Numbered from the stretch's first letter, positions 9,110 to 18,540 are shown. The stretch is DNA of 64,000 bases from Methylohalobius crimeensis 10Ki (GCF_000421465.1 NZ_ATXB01000001.1:620001-684000); one strand, 5' to 3'. Numbers and translations are program-made. The notes: generated by a model not told the origin, from the letters alone.

Positions 9110-10861
9110 TTGTCTGTCCTTAGATTGTTGTTACGGAATTTTGTTGTGTTGGGGTTTTTGGGAGTAACCGTGGCCGGCTGTGCCCGATTCCACCAGGCCC
9201 GCGACGTTCCTCTTGGGCCTTCGGGAGCGCAGCAATTGCGCCAATTACCCGGGAACGGCCTCACCGACAAAGCCGAAGTTCTCTATTTGCTGATGACCGC
9301 CGAGATTGCCGGCCAGCAGCAGAATTATGCCTTGGCGCTCGAGAATTATATGAAAGCGGCGGAAAAAATTCCCGATCCTTGGGTGGCGGAAAGGGCCGCC
9401 CGAATCGCTTTCTATCTTAAGGATGCCGAAAGCGCCGACAAAGCGGTAACCTTATGGCTGGATCGCGCGCCGCACTCCTTGGACGCCCGCAAGGCGGCAT
9501 TGATGTTGGCTTTGCAGGAAGGAAAAAAAGCATCGGCCATCGAGCATTTTTCCCAATTGCTCGAATCGGCCGGGGACGATCGGCCCGAGGTGTTGCTGGA
9601 AATACTACGCTTCGTGGATCAGAGTATTCCTAAGGAGCTGGCGCTGGATGTGGTGGCGGCGGTCAGCGAACGTTACCCTCAGTCGCCCGAAATCCTTTAC
9701 GCCTATGCCATGCTGGCCCTCCGCCAGGGCCAGATCGAACTGGCTTTGGAACAAGTCTCGAAAGCCGCCGAGCTGCGACCCGATTGGCCCAAATTGCGCT
9801 TGATGCAGAGTCAGCTTTTGGTCCATTTGGGCGAGGAAAGCAAAGCTCAGCAAATTTTGAAAGATTTGGTGGAAAAGCATCCCCAAGACGTTCAGCTCCG
9901 TTTATTGTACGCGCGACTGTTGTTGAAGCAGCGTGCGTTCGATGAGGCCTTGGAAGCGCTCGATCGAATTCTACGCCAGGAACCGGATAACCCCGATGCC
10001 CTGTACGCCCACGCCTTGGTCAATCTTCAACAAGGTCGTGACCAAATGGCCGAACGTTCCTTGAAGCGTTTGACCCAACAGCCCAAATGGCGCGACGAGG
10101 CCTATTTTTATTTGGGGCGGATCGCGCTCCGCCGAGGCCGTTATGAAGAGGCGCTTTCCCGGTTCGACCGAATCGAGGAAGGAGAGTTGGTTTTCGATGC
10201 GCGAGTCAATGCGGTGGCTTTGCTGACCCAGTTGGGCCGGCCGGAAGAAGCGTTGCAGCAACTGGACGGGCTGCGCGATCGCTTTCCCGAGCGCAAGCTG
10301 CAATTGTATTTGTTGGAAGCGGAGATTCAGGCCAATCAAGCCAATTATCAAGCCGCGTTCACGACTTTGACCCACGGTTTGGGAGATTTCCCCGGTCATC
10401 CGGACCTGCTTTATGCCCGGGCGCTGCTAGCCGAGCGGATGGGGCAGGCGGATTCGGCGATCGCCGACCTTCGTGCGGCCATCGCCAAGCGTCCCGACGA
10501 TCCCAATTTGCTCAATGCCTTGGGTTATACCTTGCTGGAATACACCGGCCAAATCCAGCAGGCGCGGGCGTATTTGGAGCAGGCGATTCAGTTGGCGCCG
10601 GACAATCCTGCGATTCTGGATAGTTACGGCTGGCTTTGGTACAAACTTGAAGATTATTCCAAAGCAGTGGAATATCTGAAGCGCGCCTACGAGGAACATC
10701 CCGATCCGGAGATCGCCGCTCATCTGGGGGAAGCCTATTGGGCGCTGGGGCAAAAGGCGGAGGCGCGCCGTCTGTGGCGTGCAATCATCCGCCAGGCGCC
10801 CGAGGAGGACGAGCGAATTCAGTCCCTGATCGATCGTTTTCGGGACCGCCTGGAGCCGTGA
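9110..10861 (+). CDS. TPR-repeat outer-membrane lipoprotein upstream of lolB
   Basis: This 583-residue protein starts with a lipoprotein signal (hydrophobic helix ending VAGC) and then consists almost wholly of tetratricopeptide repeats, with alternating helix pairs such as NPDALYAHALVNLQQGRDQMA and NLLNALGYTLLEYTG. It is probably lipid-anchored on the periplasmic side of an envelope membrane and acts as a protein-binding scaffold. Homologues sit directly upstream of lolB in other gammaproteobacteria. The start is set at TTG 9110 because AAGGAG at 9099-9104 is 5 bases before it; the alternative GTG at 9104 overlaps that Shine-Dalgarno sequence. The stop overlaps the lolB GTG. The client protein is unknown. 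Confidence 0.85.
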   Translation: MSVLRLLLRNFVVLGFLGVTVAGCARFHQARDVPLGPSGAQQLRQLPGNGLTDKAEVLYLLMTAEIAGQQQNYALALENYMKAAEKIPDPWVAERAARIAFYLKDAESADKAVTLWLDRAPHSLDARKAALMLALQEGKKASAIEHFSQLLESAGDDRPEVLLEILRFVDQSIPKELALDVVAAVSERYPQSPEILYAYAMLALRQGQIELALEQVSKAAELRPDWPKLRLMQSQLLVHLGEESKAQQILKDLVEKHPQDVQLRLLYARLLLKQRAFDEALEALDRILRQEPDNPDALYAHALVNLQQGRDQMAERSLKRLTQQPKWRDEAYFYLGRIALRRGRYEEALSRFDRIEEGELVFDARVNAVALLTQLGRPEEALQQLDGLRDRFPERKLQLYLLEAEIQANQANYQAAFTTLTHGLGDFPGHPDLLYARALLAERMGQADSAIADLRAAIAKRPDDPNLLNALGYTLLEYTGQIQQARAYLEQAIQLAPDNPAILDSYGWLWYKLEDYSKAVEYLKRAYEEHPDPEIAAHLGEAYWALGQKAEARRLWRAIIRQAPEEDERIQSLIDRFRDRLEP

Positions 10862-11463
10862 GCTTTCGGGCAAGACTGGGCTTGTCGCTTCTGATCGGCT
10901 TGGCGGGCTGCTCGGCCTGGCAGCAGCCTCCTTTGCCGGTGGCGGATCAGGTCGAACTGGCATGGTTGCGCAGTCTCGATCATTGGCGTCTCCATGGTCG
11001 CATCGGTGTGCGTGGGGAGGAGGATAGCTGGCACGGGGGGGTGCGCTGGGATTATCGAAAAGGCCACGATCGCTTGGTGGTCTCCGGGCCCTTCGGTCAG
11101 GGCGGAGCGGTGATCGAAGTATGGCCCAACTGGATTCGGATTGAAGGAGCGGATGGTCGAATTCAGGTATCCAGTCGGCCGGAGCAGCTCCTGGAACAGG
11201 TGTTGGGGGTGGCGGTGCCGCTGCCGCTTTTGCACTGTTGGGTGCGCGGCTTGCCCGCTTCCGGGGCGGCTAAAGTTGAGTATGATGCCGGCGGCCGTCT
11301 GCGGCGTTTGAGGCAGAAAGGCTGGGAGATCGAATACCTCGAGTATCGTGCGGTCGGTGATGGGGTGCTGCCGGTCAAGTTGGTGTTGAGCGGCCCCTTG
11401 GATGTGCGTTTGAAATTAATTGTGGATCGTTGGGAGATCGAGGTTGACTCGGGACACGCTTAA
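10858..11463 (+). CDS. lolB: outer-membrane lipoprotein receptor LolB
   Basis: LolB accepts lipoproteins from periplasmic LolA and inserts them into the outer membrane; it is itself a lipoprotein. The 201-residue protein begins VSFRARLGLSLLIGLAGCSAW, with lipobox LAGC. The mature part has W-rich beta strands (HWRLHGRIGVRGEEDSWHG, WDYRKGHDRLVVSGPFGQG) typical of the LolA/LolB half-barrel. The GTG start at 10858 overlaps the TPR gene stop; longer in-frame starts would lose the signal sequence. Its 3' end overlaps ispE by 20 bases. Confidence 0.92.
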   Translation: MSFRARLGLSLLIGLAGCSAWQQPPLPVADQVELAWLRSLDHWRLHGRIGVRGEEDSWHGGVRWDYRKGHDRLVVSGPFGQGGAVIEVWPNWIRIEGADGRIQVSSRPEQLLEQVLGVAVPLPLLHCWVRGLPASGAAKVEYDAGGRLRRLRQKGWEIEYLEYRAVGDGVLPVKLVLSGPLDVRLKLIVDRWEIEVDSGHA

Positions 11464-12310
11464 GGATTGGCCGGCGCCGGCCAAATTGAATTTGATGCTG
11501 CGCATTATCGGCCGTCGGGAGGACGGTTACCATTTGCTGCAGACGGTATTTCAATTCATCGATTTGTGCGATTGGATTTCCTTTGAATGGCTGCCGGGTT
11601 CCGAGGTGATCTTGGTCAATCCTCTGCCAGGCGTGCCGCAGGAGAGCGATTTAACCGTGCGCGCGGCTCGCCTGCTTCAAGAGACGTGCGGTGTCCGGAG
11701 GGGGGTTCGGATTTCGGTGGATAAGCGCCTGCCCATGGGGGGTGGCCTGGGGGGAGGCAGTTCCGATGCGGCGACGGTTTTGGTGGCGCTGAATGTCTTG
11801 TGGGATCTGGGGCTGACGGAGCAGGAATTGATCGAGCTGGGGGTGGGTTTGGGCGCCGACGTGCCGGTGTTTATCAAGGGGATGGCGGCATGGGCCGAAG
11901 GCGTGGGGGAACAGTTGACCCCGGTGGAGTTGCCCCGTCCCTGGTATGTGATCGTCTTGCCGGCGTGTCAGGTGGCGACCGGAAAGATTTTTGCCGCACC
12001 TGATTTGACAAGAAATAATTCTTCTGTAACAATAACCGACTTTATTGCGGGAGAGCGGGCGAACGATTGCTTGCCGGTGGTGGCAAGGCTATATCCCGAG
12101 GTTGCCGCTGCGCTGCAGTATCTTTCCAGATACGCTGAGGCGCGCTTGACGGGTACCGGGGCATGTGTGTTTGCAGCGTTTTCCGGCCAAAAGGAGGCTC
12201 AAGCGGCACTGCAATCCTTGCAGTCTCGTTGGCAGGTGTATCTTGCGCGCGGATTGAATAGGTCGCCGTTGCTGGACAAGTTGAGCCAAGCGGCAGAATC
12301 GATTAAGTGA
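11444..12310 (+). CDS. ispE: 4-diphosphocytidyl-2-C-methyl-D-erythritol kinase
   Basis: IspE phosphorylates CDP-methylerythritol in the MEP route to isoprenoids. The 288-residue GHMP kinase has WPAPAKLNLMLRI at the N terminus, the ATP loop LPMGGGLGGGSSDAATVL near residue 95, and a C-terminal GTGACVFAAF. The start is taken as TTG 11444, with GGAG at 11433-11436 giving a 7-base spacer, inside the end of lolB. A further upstream TTG at 11420 lacks a matching ribosome site. tRNA-Gln follows 9 bases after the stop, so the tRNA may be processed from the same transcript. Confidence 0.93.
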   Translation: MTRDTLKDWPAPAKLNLMLRIIGRREDGYHLLQTVFQFIDLCDWISFEWLPGSEVILVNPLPGVPQESDLTVRAARLLQETCGVRRGVRISVDKRLPMGGGLGGGSSDAATVLVALNVLWDLGLTEQELIELGVGLGADVPVFIKGMAAWAEGVGEQLTPVELPRPWYVIVLPACQVATGKIFAAPDLTRNNSSVTITDFIAGERANDCLPVVARLYPEVAAALQYLSRYAEARLTGTGACVFAAFSGQKEAQAALQSLQSRWQVYLARGLNRSPLLDKLSQAAESIK

Positions 12311-12319
12311 AGGTTTAAA

Positions 12320-12394
12320 TGGGGCGTCGCCAAGTGGTAAGGCACGGGGTTTTGATCCCCGCATACCCAGGTTCGAATCCTGGCGCCCCAGCCA
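12320..12394 (+). tRNA. tRNA-Gln (anticodon TTG)
   Basis: Acceptor TGGGGCG (12320-12326) pairs with CGCCCCA, followed by discriminator G and an encoded CCA at 12392-12394. The anticodon stem GGGG/CCCC holds the loop TTTTGAT, giving anticodon TTG. The T arm is CCAGGTTCGAATCCTGG. It lies between ispE and prs, the usual gammaproteobacterial position. Confidence 0.97.
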
Positions 12395-12447
12395 TTTCCG
12401 ATTCCGAGTTTCATTTCTCTCCTGATCGACAGACCAAGGGTGACCGC

Positions 12448-13398
12448 GTGAACGATGCGGGTTTCATGATCTTCGCGGGCAATTCCAATTTGCCTCTGGC
12501 CCGGGATGTTGCGGAGAACCTCAATATGCGATTGGGGTTGGCTTCGGTCGATCGCTTTAGCGACGGCGAGATTGCGGTTGAGATCGAGGAGCATGTGAGG
12601 GGAAGGGAGATTTTCGTGCTCCAGTCCACTCAGATGCCCCACGAAAATCTCATGGAATTGCTGGTGATCATAGACGCGCTGAAGCGCTCGTCGGCCGGTA
12701 CCGTGACGGCGGTCATTCCGTATTTCGGCTATGCCCGCCAGGATCGTCGCCCCCGTTCCGCCCGGGTGCCGATTACCGCCAAATTGGTGGCGAAGATGAT
12801 TACTTCCGCGGGTGCCGATCGAGTGTTGACCGTGGATCTGCATGCCGATCAGGTGCAAGGTTTTTTCGATATTCCGGTGGATAACGTCTATGCATCGCCC
12901 CTGCTGTTGGGGGATATATGGCGCCGGAAGTACCCCGATCAGATCGTTGTCTCCCCCGACGTGGGCGGGGTGGTGCGGGCGCGAGCTCTCGCCAAGCGTC
13001 TCGGCGATGCGGATTTGGCGATCATCGATAAGCGCCGTCCGCGCGCCAATGAGACGCAGGTGATGAATCTGATTGGGGATGTGGCCGGGCGGACGTGTAT
13101 TTTGGTCGACGATTTGGTGGATACGGCGGGTACCTTGTGTCAAGCGGCGAACGCGCTCAAGGATCACGGCGCGGTTCGGGTCGTTTCCTATTGCACCCAT
13201 CCAGTTTTGTCGGGTCCGGCGGTGGAAAATATTTCCCGGTCGGCATTGGATGAGTTGGTGGTGACGAACACCATTCCTTTGCAGCCGAAGGCGTTGGCCT
13301 GCGGCAAGATCCGTCAGTTGAGCATCGCTGAAATGATGGCCGAAACCATCCGCCGCATCGCGGTCGGGGAATCGGTCAGTTCCCTGTATGTGGATTGA
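12448..13398 (+). CDS. prs: ribose-phosphate pyrophosphokinase
   Basis: PRPP synthetase makes 5-phosphoribosyl diphosphate from ribose 5-phosphate and ATP for purine, pyrimidine, His, Trp and NAD synthesis. The 316-residue length equals the class I enzymes. Visible motifs are [42 protein letters not shown], the flexible loop after [12 protein letters not shown], and the PRPP loop [11 protein letters not shown]. The GTG at 12448 is chosen because AAGGG at 12436-12440 is 7 bases before it; an upstream in-frame start would lie in tRNA-Gln. Confidence 0.97.
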   Translation: MNDAGFMIFAGNSNLPLARDVAENLNMRLGLASVDRFSDGEIAVEIEEHVRGREIFVLQSTQMPHENLMELLVIIDALKRSSAGTVTAVIPYFGYARQDRRPRSARVPITAKLVAKMITSAGADRVLTVDLHADQVQGFFDIPVDNVYASPLLLGDIWRRKYPDQIVVSPDVGGVVRARALAKRLGDADLAIIDKRRPRANETQVMNLIGDVAGRTCILVDDLVDTAGTLCQAANALKDHGAVRVVSYCTHPVLSGPAVENISRSALDELVVTNTIPLQPKALACGKIRQLSIAEMMAETIRRIAVGESVSSLYVD

Positions 13399-13416
13399 TT
13401 TGTTGGAGTCGTTGAG

Positions 13417-14049
13417 ATGGAAGCAAGTTTCGAATTTGAAGCCGAGATAAGACCCAAAGCAGGCACGGGTGCCGCTCGGCGGCTACGGCGGGAGAAGAGA
13501 ATCCCGGCGGTTTTGTATGGCGCGGGAGAAACGCCCGTCATGCTGTCGTTGGCTCAAAGCCAAGTGGATAGGAACCTCAAGCAAGAGGCGGTGTTTTCCC
13601 ATATTCTCACCCTCAATCTCCCCGGTAGCGGCGGAGTGCAGGCGGTACTCAAGGAAGTTCATCGTCATCCCAGCAAGGAATTGGTGATTCATATGGACTT
13701 TCAGCGGATCAAGGCCGACGAGGAAGTGCGAGTTCACGTGCCCCTCCATTTCTTGGGAGAACAGACTTCCGTGGGGGTCAAGAAGGGCGGTGTCGTATTG
13801 CATAACCTGACCGAAGTGGAAGTGACCTGTCTTCCTCATCTGTTGCCTGAATATATCGAAGCCGATTTGACCAATTTGGATCTCGGCGAAACCCTGCATC
13901 TGGGGGATTTGGTGGTTGCCAAAGGGGTTCATATCGTGGAATTGGCCCATGAAGGAGGGGCCGCGGTTCCGGTGGTGACCATCCAACCTCCGACGACGGC
14001 GGCGCCCGAGGCCGCGGAAGCTGGAGAAGAGGGCGAAGAGGAAGACTGA
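13417..14049 (+). CDS. rplY: 50S ribosomal protein L25 (long Ctc type)
   Basis: L25 binds 5S rRNA. This is the two-domain 210-residue Ctc form rather than the 94-residue E. coli form. The N-terminal L25 domain (GAARRLRREKRIPAVLYG, then KEVHRHPSKELVIHMDFQRI) is followed by a TL5-like beta domain and an acidic Ala/Glu-rich tail ending EAGEEGEEED. It sits between prs and pth, as usual, and probably shares their transcript. Confidence 0.95.
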   Translation: MEASFEFEAEIRPKAGTGAARRLRREKRIPAVLYGAGETPVMLSLAQSQVDRNLKQEAVFSHILTLNLPGSGGVQAVLKEVHRHPSKELVIHMDFQRIKADEEVRVHVPLHFLGEQTSVGVKKGGVVLHNLTEVEVTCLPHLLPEYIEADLTNLDLGETLHLGDLVVAKGVHIVELAHEGGAAVPVVTIQPPTTAAPEAAEAGEEGEEED

Positions 14050-14066
14050 TTGTTCGTGCCGGGGCA

Positions 14067-14648
14067 ATGAGTCGTTTGTCGTTGCTGGCGGGGCTGGGCA
14101 ATCCCGGTTCTCGCTATCTCCAAACCCGGCACAATGCCGGGTTTTGGTTGCTGGACGAGGTGGCTCGCCGTTGCGAGGTTAGTTTTGTTTGGCAGCCCCG
14201 CTTCGGGGGGTGGGCGGCCAAACTCCATTGTCGGGGCGAGGTGGTGCACCTGCTCAAGCCGGGGCAATACATGAACCGAAGTGGCGGTCCGGTGGCGGCC
14301 TATTGCCGGTATTATCAAATTTCGCCGGAGCGGCTTTTGGTCGCCCACGACGAATTGGATTTCGCGCCTGGAAAAGTGCGATTGAAATGGGGGGGCGGTC
14401 ACGGTGGCCATAATGGTCTGCGGGATATCGTCGAGCACCTGAAATCGAAACAGTTTTACCGATTGCGGATCGGCATCGGGAGACCTACGCACGGATCGGT
14501 GGTCGATTATGTGCTGGGGCGCCCTGGGGAAGATGATGGCGCCGAAATACGAGCGGGGTTGGCGCGCGCGGCCGATTGCTTGCCCAGATTCATGGAGGAA
14601 GGGCCGGAGAAGGCCATGAACCTTCTTCACAGCGTTGAGGAAGAGTGA
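14067..14648 (+). CDS. pth: peptidyl-tRNA hydrolase
   Basis: Pth recycles tRNA from peptidyl-tRNA that has dropped off ribosomes. The 193-residue protein carries LAGLGNPGSRYLQTRHNAGFW with the catalytic His (HNAG), the substrate-binding YMNRSGGPV, the catalytic Asp in VAHDELD, and GGGHGGHNGLRDI. The usual next gene in gammaproteobacteria, ychF, is absent; the tRNA-tuf cluster follows instead. Confidence 0.97.
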   Translation: MSRLSLLAGLGNPGSRYLQTRHNAGFWLLDEVARRCEVSFVWQPRFGGWAAKLHCRGEVVHLLKPGQYMNRSGGPVAAYCRYYQISPERLLVAHDELDFAPGKVRLKWGGGHGGHNGLRDIVEHLKSKQFYRLRIGIGRPTHGSVVDYVLGRPGEDDGAEIRAGLARAADCLPRFMEEGPEKAMNLLHSVEEE

Positions 14649-14676
14649 TTCAGGTGGCGAAATATGGGGTGGGTGG

Positions 14677-14705
14677 TTGACACGAGCGATTAAATAGTCA
14701 ACAAT
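14677..14705 (+). promoter_or_regulatory. candidate sigma-70 promoter of the tRNA-Tyr/Gly/Thr-tuf operon
   Basis: A perfect -35 TTGACA (14677-14682) is followed after 17 bases by AACAAT (14700-14705, four of six consensus bases). The tRNA-Tyr gene starts 17 bases further on, which suits a short leader. No terminator lies between the tRNAs and tufA, so this would be a main promoter for EF-Tu. Confidence 0.5.
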
Positions 14706-14722
14706 TACCAACTCTTTGCATA

Positions 14723-14807
14723 GGAGGGGTTCCCGAGTGGTCAAAGGGACCAGACTGTAAATCTGGCGGCTCAGCCTTCGGAGGTTCGAATCCTCCCCCC
14801 TCCACCA
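14723..14807 (+). tRNA. tRNA-Tyr (anticodon GTA)
   Basis: Acceptor GGAGGGG pairs with CCCCTCC, with discriminator A and encoded CCA (14805-14807). The anticodon stem CAGA/TCTG holds loop CTGTAAA (anticodon GTA). A long variable arm (CGGCTCAGCCTTCG) marks a class II bacterial tyrosine tRNA. Confidence 0.97.
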
Positions 14808-14824
14808 AATTAAGTGAAGTTTCC

Positions 14825-14898
<74 letters not shown>

Positions 14899-14930
14899 GT
14901 TGGGGGTTAGGTGAGAAACGCGGTTTTATA

Positions 14931-15006
<76 letters not shown>

Positions 15007-15049
15007 TTTTTCCAATAATATTACGGCAGAGCGAAGGGGATTTGTTCTT

Positions 15050-16243
15050 ATGGCCAAGCAGAAGTTTGAGCGGACGAAGCCGCATGTGAATGTGGGGACG
15101 ATTGGTCATGTGGACCATGGTAAGACGACGTTGACGGCGGCGTTGACGAAGATGTCGGCGGAGACCTATCAGGGGGCGGAGTTTCGGGCATACGACCAGA
15201 TTGACAATGCGCCGGAAGAGCGGGAGCGAGGGATCACGATTGCCACGGCGCACGTGGAGTACGAGACCTCGAATCGCCACTACGCGCACGTGGACTGCCC
15301 GGGTCACGCGGACTACGTCAAGAACATGATCACCGGGGCGGCGCAGATGGACGGCGCGATTCTGGTGGTATCGGCGGCGGACGGACCGATGCCGCAGACG
15401 CGGGAACACATTCTCCTGGCGCGTCAGGTGGGCGTGCCGTGCATCGTGGTCTACCTGAACAAGGCGGACATGGTGGACGACGAAGAACTGTTGGAGCTGG
15501 TGGAAATGGAAGTTCGGGAGCTTTTAAGCCAATACGAATTTCCCGGCGACGACGTGCCGGTGACCATCGGCAGCGCCTTGAAAGCCCTGGAAGGGGATCA
15601 AAGCGACATCGGCGTGCCGTCGATCATCAAGCTGATGGAATCGATGGACGAATACATTCCCGAGCCCGAGCGGCCGGTGGACCAGCCCTTCCTGATGCCG
15701 ATCGAAGACGTGTTTTCCATCTCCGGCCGTGGCACCGTGGTGACCGGTCGTGTGGAACGCGGCAAAGTCCGAGTGGGCGACGAAATTGAAATCGTGGGGA
15801 TCAAGGACACCACCAAGACCACCGTGACCGGCGTGGAAATGTTCCGCAAGCTGCTGGACGAAGGGGTGGCCGGGGACAACGTGGGGGTGCTGCTCCGGGG
15901 CACCAAGCGTGACGAAGTGGAGCGCGGCCAAGTGCTGGCCAAGCCCGCCAGCATCACCCCGCACACCCATTTTGAAGCGGAAGTCTACGTGTTGTCGAAG
16001 GAAGAAGGCGGACGCCACACCCCGTTTTTCAACGGCTATCGGCCGCAATTCTACTTCCGGACCACGGACGTGACCGGCTCGGTGGATTTGCCGGAAGGGG
16101 TTGAAATGGTGATGCCCGGAGACAATGTGAAGATCACGGTGAGACTGATTGCCCCGATTGCGATGGAGGACGGGTTGCGGTTTGCGATCCGGGAAGGCGG
16201 TCGGACCGTCGGTGCCGGCGTCGTCTCCAAAATCATCGAGTAA
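15050..16243 (+). CDS. tuf: elongation factor Tu, copy 1
   Basis: EF-Tu delivers aminoacyl-tRNA to the ribosome as a GTP complex. All 397 residues equal those of the second copy at 31571-32764. GTPase motifs are [10 protein letters not shown] (P loop), DCPGHADY and NKAD; domains 2 and 3 follow, ending [11 protein letters not shown]. The ATG start has GAAGGGGAT upstream. At DNA level it differs from copy 2 at the start codon and about six silent positions. It is flanked by tRNA-Thr and tRNA-Trp, as for tufB in enterics. The first 60 or so codons favour ACG and GCG, whereas later codons favour ACC and GCC. Confidence 0.98.
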   Translation: MAKQKFERTKPHVNVGTIGHVDHGKTTLTAALTKMSAETYQGAEFRAYDQIDNAPEERERGITIATAHVEYETSNRHYAHVDCPGHADYVKNMITGAAQMDGAILVVSAADGPMPQTREHILLARQVGVPCIVVYLNKADMVDDEELLELVEMEVRELLSQYEFPGDDVPVTIGSALKALEGDQSDIGVPSIIKLMESMDEYIPEPERPVDQPFLMPIEDVFSISGRGTVVTGRVERGKVRVGDEIEIVGIKDTTKTTVTGVEMFRKLLDEGVAGDNVGVLLRGTKRDEVERGQVLAKPASITPHTHFEAEVYVLSKEEGGRHTPFFNGYRPQFYFRTTDVTGSVDLPEGVEMVMPGDNVKITVRLIAPIAMEDGLRFAIREGGRTVGAGVVSKIIE

Positions 16244-16316
16244 CCATTGATAAAGTACCAAGTAAGGCGCCGTTGCGATCGGCGGCGGCCGTACACGTTA
16301 AAGTTGAAGTAGTCAC

Positions 16317-16392
16317 AGGTCAGTAGCTCAATTGGTAGAGCAGCGGTCTCCAAAACCGCAGGTTGGGGGTTCGAGTCCCTCCTGGCCTGCCA
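16317..16392 (+). tRNA. tRNA-Trp (anticodon CCA)
   Basis: Acceptor AGGTCAG pairs with CTGGCCT (one G-T pair), discriminator G, encoded CCA (16390-16392). The anticodon stem GCGGT/ACCGC holds loop CTCCAAA, giving anticodon CCA. It sits between tufA and secE, the standard order. Confidence 0.96.
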
Positions 16393-16412
16393 TTTTTCGT
16401 TTATAGCCCTCC

Positions 16413-16426
16413 TACCTGAACAGGTA
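16413..16426 (+). promoter_or_regulatory. palindrome covering the secE ribosome-binding region
   Basis: TACCTG (16413-16418), two bases, CAGGTA (16421-16426) is a perfect dyad. Its right half contains AGGT, the only Shine-Dalgarno-like sequence ahead of the secE ATG at 16435. It could be chance, a DNA-binding site, or a small structure that limits secE translation. Confidence 0.25.
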
Positions 16427-16434
16427 AGCACTTC

Positions 16435-16824
16435 ATGACAGCACAGGCGCATTCTCCCCAGTCGTCACTTTCCGCATTCGATTGGATCAAGGTGATCTTG
16501 ACGGTTGCTTTACTGGTAACCGGTATTGCGGGATTTTATTACTACATCGAGTATTCCCTGTTGTATCGGACGCTGGCGATGGTTGGCGTGGCTTTGGTGT
16601 CCGCGGGCTTGTTTTTTACGACGGCGCCCGGCCAGGGTTTTCTGTCTTTTTTTCAGTCTTCCCGGGCGGAAGTTCACAAGGTGGTCTGGCCTCTGCGTCA
16701 AGAAACCATCCACACCACCATAATGGTGGCGGTCATGGTGCTTGTGGTGGGGTTGATCCTGTGGCTCTTGGATTCCCTGTTCTTGTGGTTGGTGCGCTTA
16801 CTCACTGGCCAAGGAGGTTGGTAA
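16435..16824 (+). CDS. secE: preprotein translocase subunit SecE
   Basis: SecE is the essential small subunit that clamps SecY in the inner-membrane translocon. The 129-residue protein has three predicted membrane helices (two in the first 60 residues, one near the end), as in E. coli (127 residues). The conserved cytoplasmic amphipathic region reads SSRAEVHKVVWPLRQETIHTT. nusG starts 3 bases after the stop. Confidence 0.94.
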   Translation: MTAQAHSPQSSLSAFDWIKVILTVALLVTGIAGFYYYIEYSLLYRTLAMVGVALVSAGLFFTTAPGQGFLSFFQSSRAEVHKVVWPLRQETIHTTIMVAVMVLVVGLILWLLDSLFLWLVRLLTGQGGW

Positions 16825-16827
16825 TAG

Positions 16828-17361
16828 ATGGCCATGCGTTGGTATGTGGTTCATGCCTATTCCAATTTTGAAAATCAGGTAAAGCGCTCCCTGGAGGAGC
16901 GTGTCAAACAGGCCGGGCTGGAACAGGATTTCGGCAAGATCCTGGTGCCTACCGAAGAAGTAATCGAAATTCGGATGGGGCAGCGGCGTAAGACCGACCG
17001 CAAATTCTTTCCCGGCTATGTGCTGGTGCAGATGGAAATGAACGATGAAACCTGGCATTTGGTGCGCAGTGTGCCAAACGTGTTGGGATTCATCGGCGGA
17101 ACGGCGGAGAAGCCGGCGCCGATTTCCGATAAGGAGGCGGAAGCCATTCTCGTGCGGGTTGAGGAGGGGCTGAGCAAGCCCAAGCCGAAGGTGCTGTTCG
17201 AAGTGGGCGAAGTGGTGCGAATCATCGAAGGTCCCTTCAAGGACTTCAACGGCGTGGTCGAGGAAGTGGATTACGAGAAGAACAAGCTGCGGGTGTCGGT
17301 TCTGATTTTCGGGCGTTCGACGCCGGTAGAATTCGATTTTAGTCAGGTGGAAAAAGTCTGA
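16828..17361 (+). CDS. nusG: transcription termination/antitermination protein NusG
   Basis: NusG binds the clamp helices of RNA polymerase, reduces pausing and links to Rho or ribosomal S10. The 177-residue protein starts [15 protein letters not shown] (NGN domain), contains [11 protein letters not shown], and ends with a KOW domain ([22 protein letters not shown]). An ATG two codons later at 16834 is also possible. It precedes rplK by 52 bases. Confidence 0.96.
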   Translation: MAMRWYVVHAYSNFENQVKRSLEERVKQAGLEQDFGKILVPTEEVIEIRMGQRRKTDRKFFPGYVLVQMEMNDETWHLVRSVPNVLGFIGGTAEKPAPISDKEAEAILVRVEEGLSKPKPKVLFEVGEVVRIIEGPFKDFNGVVEEVDYEKNKLRVSVLIFGRSTPVEFDFSQVEKV

Positions 17362-17413
17362 CTGAATATATCGGGGAGCTGCGAAGCGTTTGTACCCAAC
17401 AGGAGAGTGAAAC

Positions 17414-17845
17414 ATGGCAAAGAAAGTTCAGGCTTATATCAAATTGCAGGTAAAAGCGGGAGAAGCCAACCCCAGTCCTCCGGTGGGCCCGGCCTTGGGT
17501 CAGCACGGGGTGAATATTATGGAGTTCTGTAAGGCGTTTAACGCTCAGACCCAAAGCATGGAAAAAGGCCTCCCCCTGCCGGTTATTATCACCGTCTATA
17601 GTGACCGGAGCTTCACGTTCATCATTAAAACCCCGCCGGCATCCTATTTGTTGAAGAAGGCGATCAACGCGGGCAAGGGCAGTTCCACGCCGAATACGGA
17701 CAAAATCGGCAAGGTGACCCGGCAACAATTGGAAGAGATCGTCGAGATCAAACAACCCGATTTGACTGCGGCCGATATGGACGCGGCGGTGCGGACCATT
17801 GCGGGCACGGCGCGCAGCATGGGAATCGATGTGGAGGGGGCATAA
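17414..17845 (+). CDS. rplK: 50S ribosomal protein L11
   Basis: L11 (143 residues) forms the GTPase-associated stalk base with 23S rRNA and is needed for RelA activation. The proline-rich N-terminal segment [21 protein letters not shown] and the rRNA-binding C-terminal segment [14 protein letters not shown] are canonical. The 52-base gap after nusG is where L1 binds in E. coli mRNA to repress rplKA; I could not draw a convincing L1 site. The stop overlaps the rplA ATG by one base. Confidence 0.97.
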   Translation: MAKKVQAYIKLQVKAGEANPSPPVGPALGQHGVNIMEFCKAFNAQTQSMEKGLPLPVIITVYSDRSFTFIIKTPPASYLLKKAINAGKGSSTPNTDKIGKVTRQQLEEIVEIKQPDLTAADMDAAVRTIAGTARSMGIDVEGA

Positions 17846-18540
17846 TGGCGAAGTTATCCAAGCGGATGAAAATGATCCGCGAAAAAGTGGATCCCACCCA
17901 GGCCTACAGCGTCGAAGAGGCGCTGAAGTTGCTCAAAGAACTTTCTACGGTGAAGTTTGCCGAATCGGTGGATGTGAGCGTCAATTTGGGCGTGGACCCG
18001 CGTAAATCCGATCAAGTGGTCCGAGGTGCGACGGTGTTGCCTCACGGGACGGGTAAGACGGTCCGGGTGGCCGTTTTCGCTCAAGGCGCCAACGCCGATG
18101 CGGCCAAGGAGGCGGGCGCCGATATCGTGGGCCTGGAGGACTTGGCCGATTCGGTCAAACAGGGCAATATGGATTTCGACGTGGTGATCGCCACGCCCGA
18201 TGCCATGCGTGTCGTCGGTCAGTTGGGGCCGGTATTGGGGCCGCGGGGATTGATGCCCAACCCCAAGGTGGGAACCGTGACTCCCGATGTGGCCTCTGCG
18301 GTCGAAAACGCCAAGGCGGGGCAGGTGCGCTATCGTACCGATAAAGCCGGGATTATTCACTGCACCCTGGGCAAAGTGAATTTCGACGACAATGCCTTGC
18401 GTGAAAATTTGGAAGCCTTGTTGGCGGATCTGAAGAAAGCTAAACCGGGTTCCAGCAAAGGGGTGTATATGCAGAAAATCGCCCTGTCCACGACGATGGG
18501 CCCTGGTGTTCCGGTAGATCTATCCAGCTTGAAGATTTGA
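17845..18540 (+). CDS. rplA: 50S ribosomal protein L1
   Basis: L1 (231 residues) forms the mobile stalk at the E site and is the translational repressor of rplKA in enterics. Signature stretches include [47 protein letters not shown] and [15 protein letters not shown]. Its ATG overlaps the rplK stop (TAATG). Confidence 0.97.
   Translation: MAKLSKRMKMIREKVDPTQAYSVEEALKLLKELSTVKFAESVDVSVNLGVDPRKSDQVVRGATVLPHGTGKTVRVAVFAQGANADAAKEAGADIVGLEDLADSVKQGNMDFDVVIATPDAMRVVGQLGPVLGPRGLMPNPKVGTVTPDVASAVENAKAGQVRYRTDKAGIIHCTLGKVNFDDNALRENLEALLADLKKAKPGSSKGVYMQKIALSTTMGPGVPVDLSSLKI

Noticed and set aside
17362-17413. L1-binding regulatory site before rplK
   Set aside because: Position fits, but I could not identify the two-helix L1 motif in the 52 bases by eye, so it is not listed.
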